Source: Chloroflexota bacterium
GTDB lineage: Bacteria > Chloroflexota > Dehalococcoidia > SAR202 > UBA11138
Assembly: GCA_022566975.1 (NCBI GenBank)
Contig: JADFHV010000108.1
Coordinates: forward strand, 1-7,292
Direction: 5' to 3'
DNA length: 7,292 nt
Shown here in pieces: positions 6,530-7,292 of this stretch. Position numbers and translations under genes: made by a program. The notes beneath the pieces were generated by a model. It did no database searches. It had not been told where the DNA came from and was given only the letters and a program-made list of their open reading frames with translations. Each line of letters begins with the position of its first letter. Within the stretch, counting starts at the first letter, position 1.

Positions 6530-6533
6530 GAGG
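6530..6533 (+). promoter_or_regulatory. Ribosome binding site supporting the GTG start of the acetyltransferase
   Basis: GAGG at 6530-6533 stands six bases before GTG at 6540. The alternative ATG at 6576 (residue 13) has only AAGG two to three bases upstream, so the GTG is the better start. Confidence 0.55.
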
Positions 6534-6539
6534 CGAATC

Positions 6540-7235
6540 GTGAAAGCACTTGAGCGGCAACCCGAGACCAAGGCGATGCCCTTTGCCGTTCGGCCGTTGG
6601 CTGAGGGAGACATAGCCCAGTCCGCGGAGATCGAGCGCGAGGCGTTCCCAGCTCTCTTCCCTCCGACCCAGTTCAAGCGGGAGCTGAAGAACCGCAGGTC
6701 GAGATACCTGGTGGCCTGGCTCCAGGATCACGCCTTGGCGCCGTGGTCTTCGGCTCCTGAATCCGAAGAAGAGCCCCGGAGGCCGCTGTTCGGCCGGCTG
6801 CTGCGCACGGCTACGAGCCGATGGCTCGGCAGGCCGTCCGCCTGGGAGCCAGGCAGCGAGTATATCGTCGGGTTTCTGGGCATATGGTACTCGGTAGATG
6901 AGGCCCACGTCGTTTCGGTCGGCGTGCGACAGACATACCGCGGCCAAGGGATCGGCGAGCTACTGCTGATCGCAGCCATTGAGCAGGCCATGGCGCGCCC
7001 GGTAGAGGTCGTGACCCTCGAGGTCAGGGTCTCCAACCAGGTGGCCAAGAGGCTCTACTCGAAATACGGCTTCACCGAGCGAGGGCTGCGGAAGGGCTAC
7101 TACACGGACAACCGTGAAGACGCACTCATCATGACCACCGAGTCCATCAACTTGCCACCGTTCTCCGAGCTCTTCCGCGAGCTCGTCGGAGCCCACGAAG
7201 AGCGTTGGGGACGTGCCCGGCGTTCGCTGGCCTAG
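6540..7235 (+). CDS. rimI: GNAT N-acetyltransferase, RimI-like, with a long internal insert
   Basis: This protein has 231 residues, against 148 in E. coli RimI, which acetylates the N-terminal alanine of ribosomal protein S18 using acetyl-CoA. The GNAT fold is clear. It runs FAVRPLAEGDIAQSAEIEREAF at the start, strand RYLVAWL at 55-61, strand YIVGFLGIWY at 108-117, then DEAHVVSVGV at 120-129. The acetyl-CoA loop is RGQGIG at 134-139. TLEVRVSN at 159-166 contains Glu161, and RLYSKYGF at 171-178 contains Tyr173; these align with the RimI catalytic pair Glu103/Tyr115. YYTDNREDALIM at 187-198 matches the C-terminal substrate-side motif. Between strands 2 and 3 is an insert of about 45 residues, charged then basic, where RimI has only a short turn, and there is a 33-residue C-terminal tail. 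No tsaB/tsaD/tsaE neighbours are seen, so S18 as substrate is likely but not certain; it could be a general protein acetyltransferase. The start is a GTG. Confidence 0.82.
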   Translation: MKALERQPETKAMPFAVRPLAEGDIAQSAEIEREAFPALFPPTQFKRELKNRRSRYLVAWLQDHALAPWSSAPESEEEPRRPLFGRLLRTATSRWLGRPSAWEPGSEYIVGFLGIWYSVDEAHVVSVGVRQTYRGQGIGELLLIAAIEQAMARPVEVVTLEVRVSNQVAKRLYSKYGFTERGLRKGYYTDNREDALIMTTESINLPPFSELFRELVGAHEERWGRARRSLA

Positions 7236-7291
7236 TCTCCCTGCGCATGCCCGGCGGCCGGTGAATCGCCGTGCTCCGCCTGGGCATCTAA
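7232..7291 (-). CDS. Possible C-terminal end of a convergent gene (cut by window edge)
   Basis: On the minus strand one frame stays open from the right edge through 19 codons (LDAQAEHGDSPAAGHAQGD) and ends in TAG at 7234-7232. It overlaps the acetyltransferase stop (7233-7235) by two bases. The composition looks like a flexible, acidic protein tail and no plus-strand start with a ribosome binding site is present, so a convergent gene is plausible. The stretch is too short to identify. A bulged inverted repeat (7247-7257 with 7276-7287) lies in the same bases and could instead be a terminator-like hairpin, although it lacks a T-run inside the window. Confidence 0.25.
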   Translation of the reverse strand, partial: LDAQAEHGDSPAAGHAQGD

Positions 7292-7292
7292 A

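Larger units (their letters stand above)
6248..6539. other. 292-base divergent intergenic region between exporter operon and acetyltransferase
   Basis: This gap must hold the promoters of both flanking units. For the leftward exporter operon there is TTGCCA / TAGAAT (entered separately). For the rightward gene, TATGCT at 6514-6519 and TAGAAT at 6519-6524 are possible -10 boxes, but I see no good -35 with either. TACAAT at 6373-6378 is another plus-strand -10-like box without a correctly spaced -35. CTAGA at 6254-6258 and TCTAG at 6277-6281 can pair and would partly cover the exporter ribosome binding site. No RNA gene or known riboswitch was recognised, and the open frames across it look accidental. 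Confidence 0.5.

Noticed and set aside
6513..7048. Minus-strand frames opposite the acetyltransferase
   Set aside because: The plus-strand frame contains the acetyl-CoA loop and catalytic residues of a GNAT enzyme; the antisense frames show no motif.
1..7292. tRNA genes, CRISPR arrays, insertion sequences or terminal repeats
   Set aside because: I looked in all non-coding stretches on both strands and found no cloverleaf, regularly spaced repeat, transposase frame or matching terminal repeats.

Overview
The window is GC-rich (roughly 60% by eye, not counted), tightly coded bacterial chromosomal DNA. It holds six complete genes, one partial gene at the left edge and a possible gene tail at the right edge. 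There are no rRNA or tRNA genes, insertion sequences, CRISPR arrays or phage genes. The style of the genes (a RimI-type acetyltransferase with a long insert, an MdlAB/TM287-288-type exporter, a sigma factor paired with an HTH/HEAT protein) fits Chloroflexota, perhaps a Dehalococcoidia/SAR202-like lineage. That placement rests on memory of protein style, not on a marker gene, so it is weak.

Left part (1-700, minus strand): two adjacent genes of the DUF488 family read leftward as one operon. The second is cut by the window edge. Bases 701-1292 are a long gap between the divergent DUF488 operon and the sigma-factor operon. The gap contains a cluster of CGTCGG motifs, two short palindromes and a plausible promoter, so it looks regulatory.

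Middle left (1293-2596, plus strand): a small ECF-like sigma-70 factor is followed, with a 4-base ATGA overlap, by a cytoplasmic protein joining a helix-turn-helix domain to HEAT-like repeats. The second gene sits where an anti-sigma factor usually sits but has no membrane segment. This pair is the most unusual item in the window.

Middle right (2613-6247, minus strand): two half-size ABC exporters, again overlapping by ATGA, form a heterodimeric efflux pump. Their motif deviations are complementary: an Asp replaces the catalytic Glu in the upstream protein, and the signature is LSVGQ in the downstream protein. Together they define one degenerate and one fully active ATP site, as in TM287/288-type exporters. 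The ECF operon and the exporter operon converge, with only 16 bases between stop codons.

Right part (6248-7292): a 292-base divergent gap separates the exporter operon from a GNAT acetyltransferase that resembles RimI, the N-acetyltransferase of ribosomal protein S18. Its reading frame ends at 7235, overlapping the stop of what may be a convergent minus-strand gene running off the right edge.
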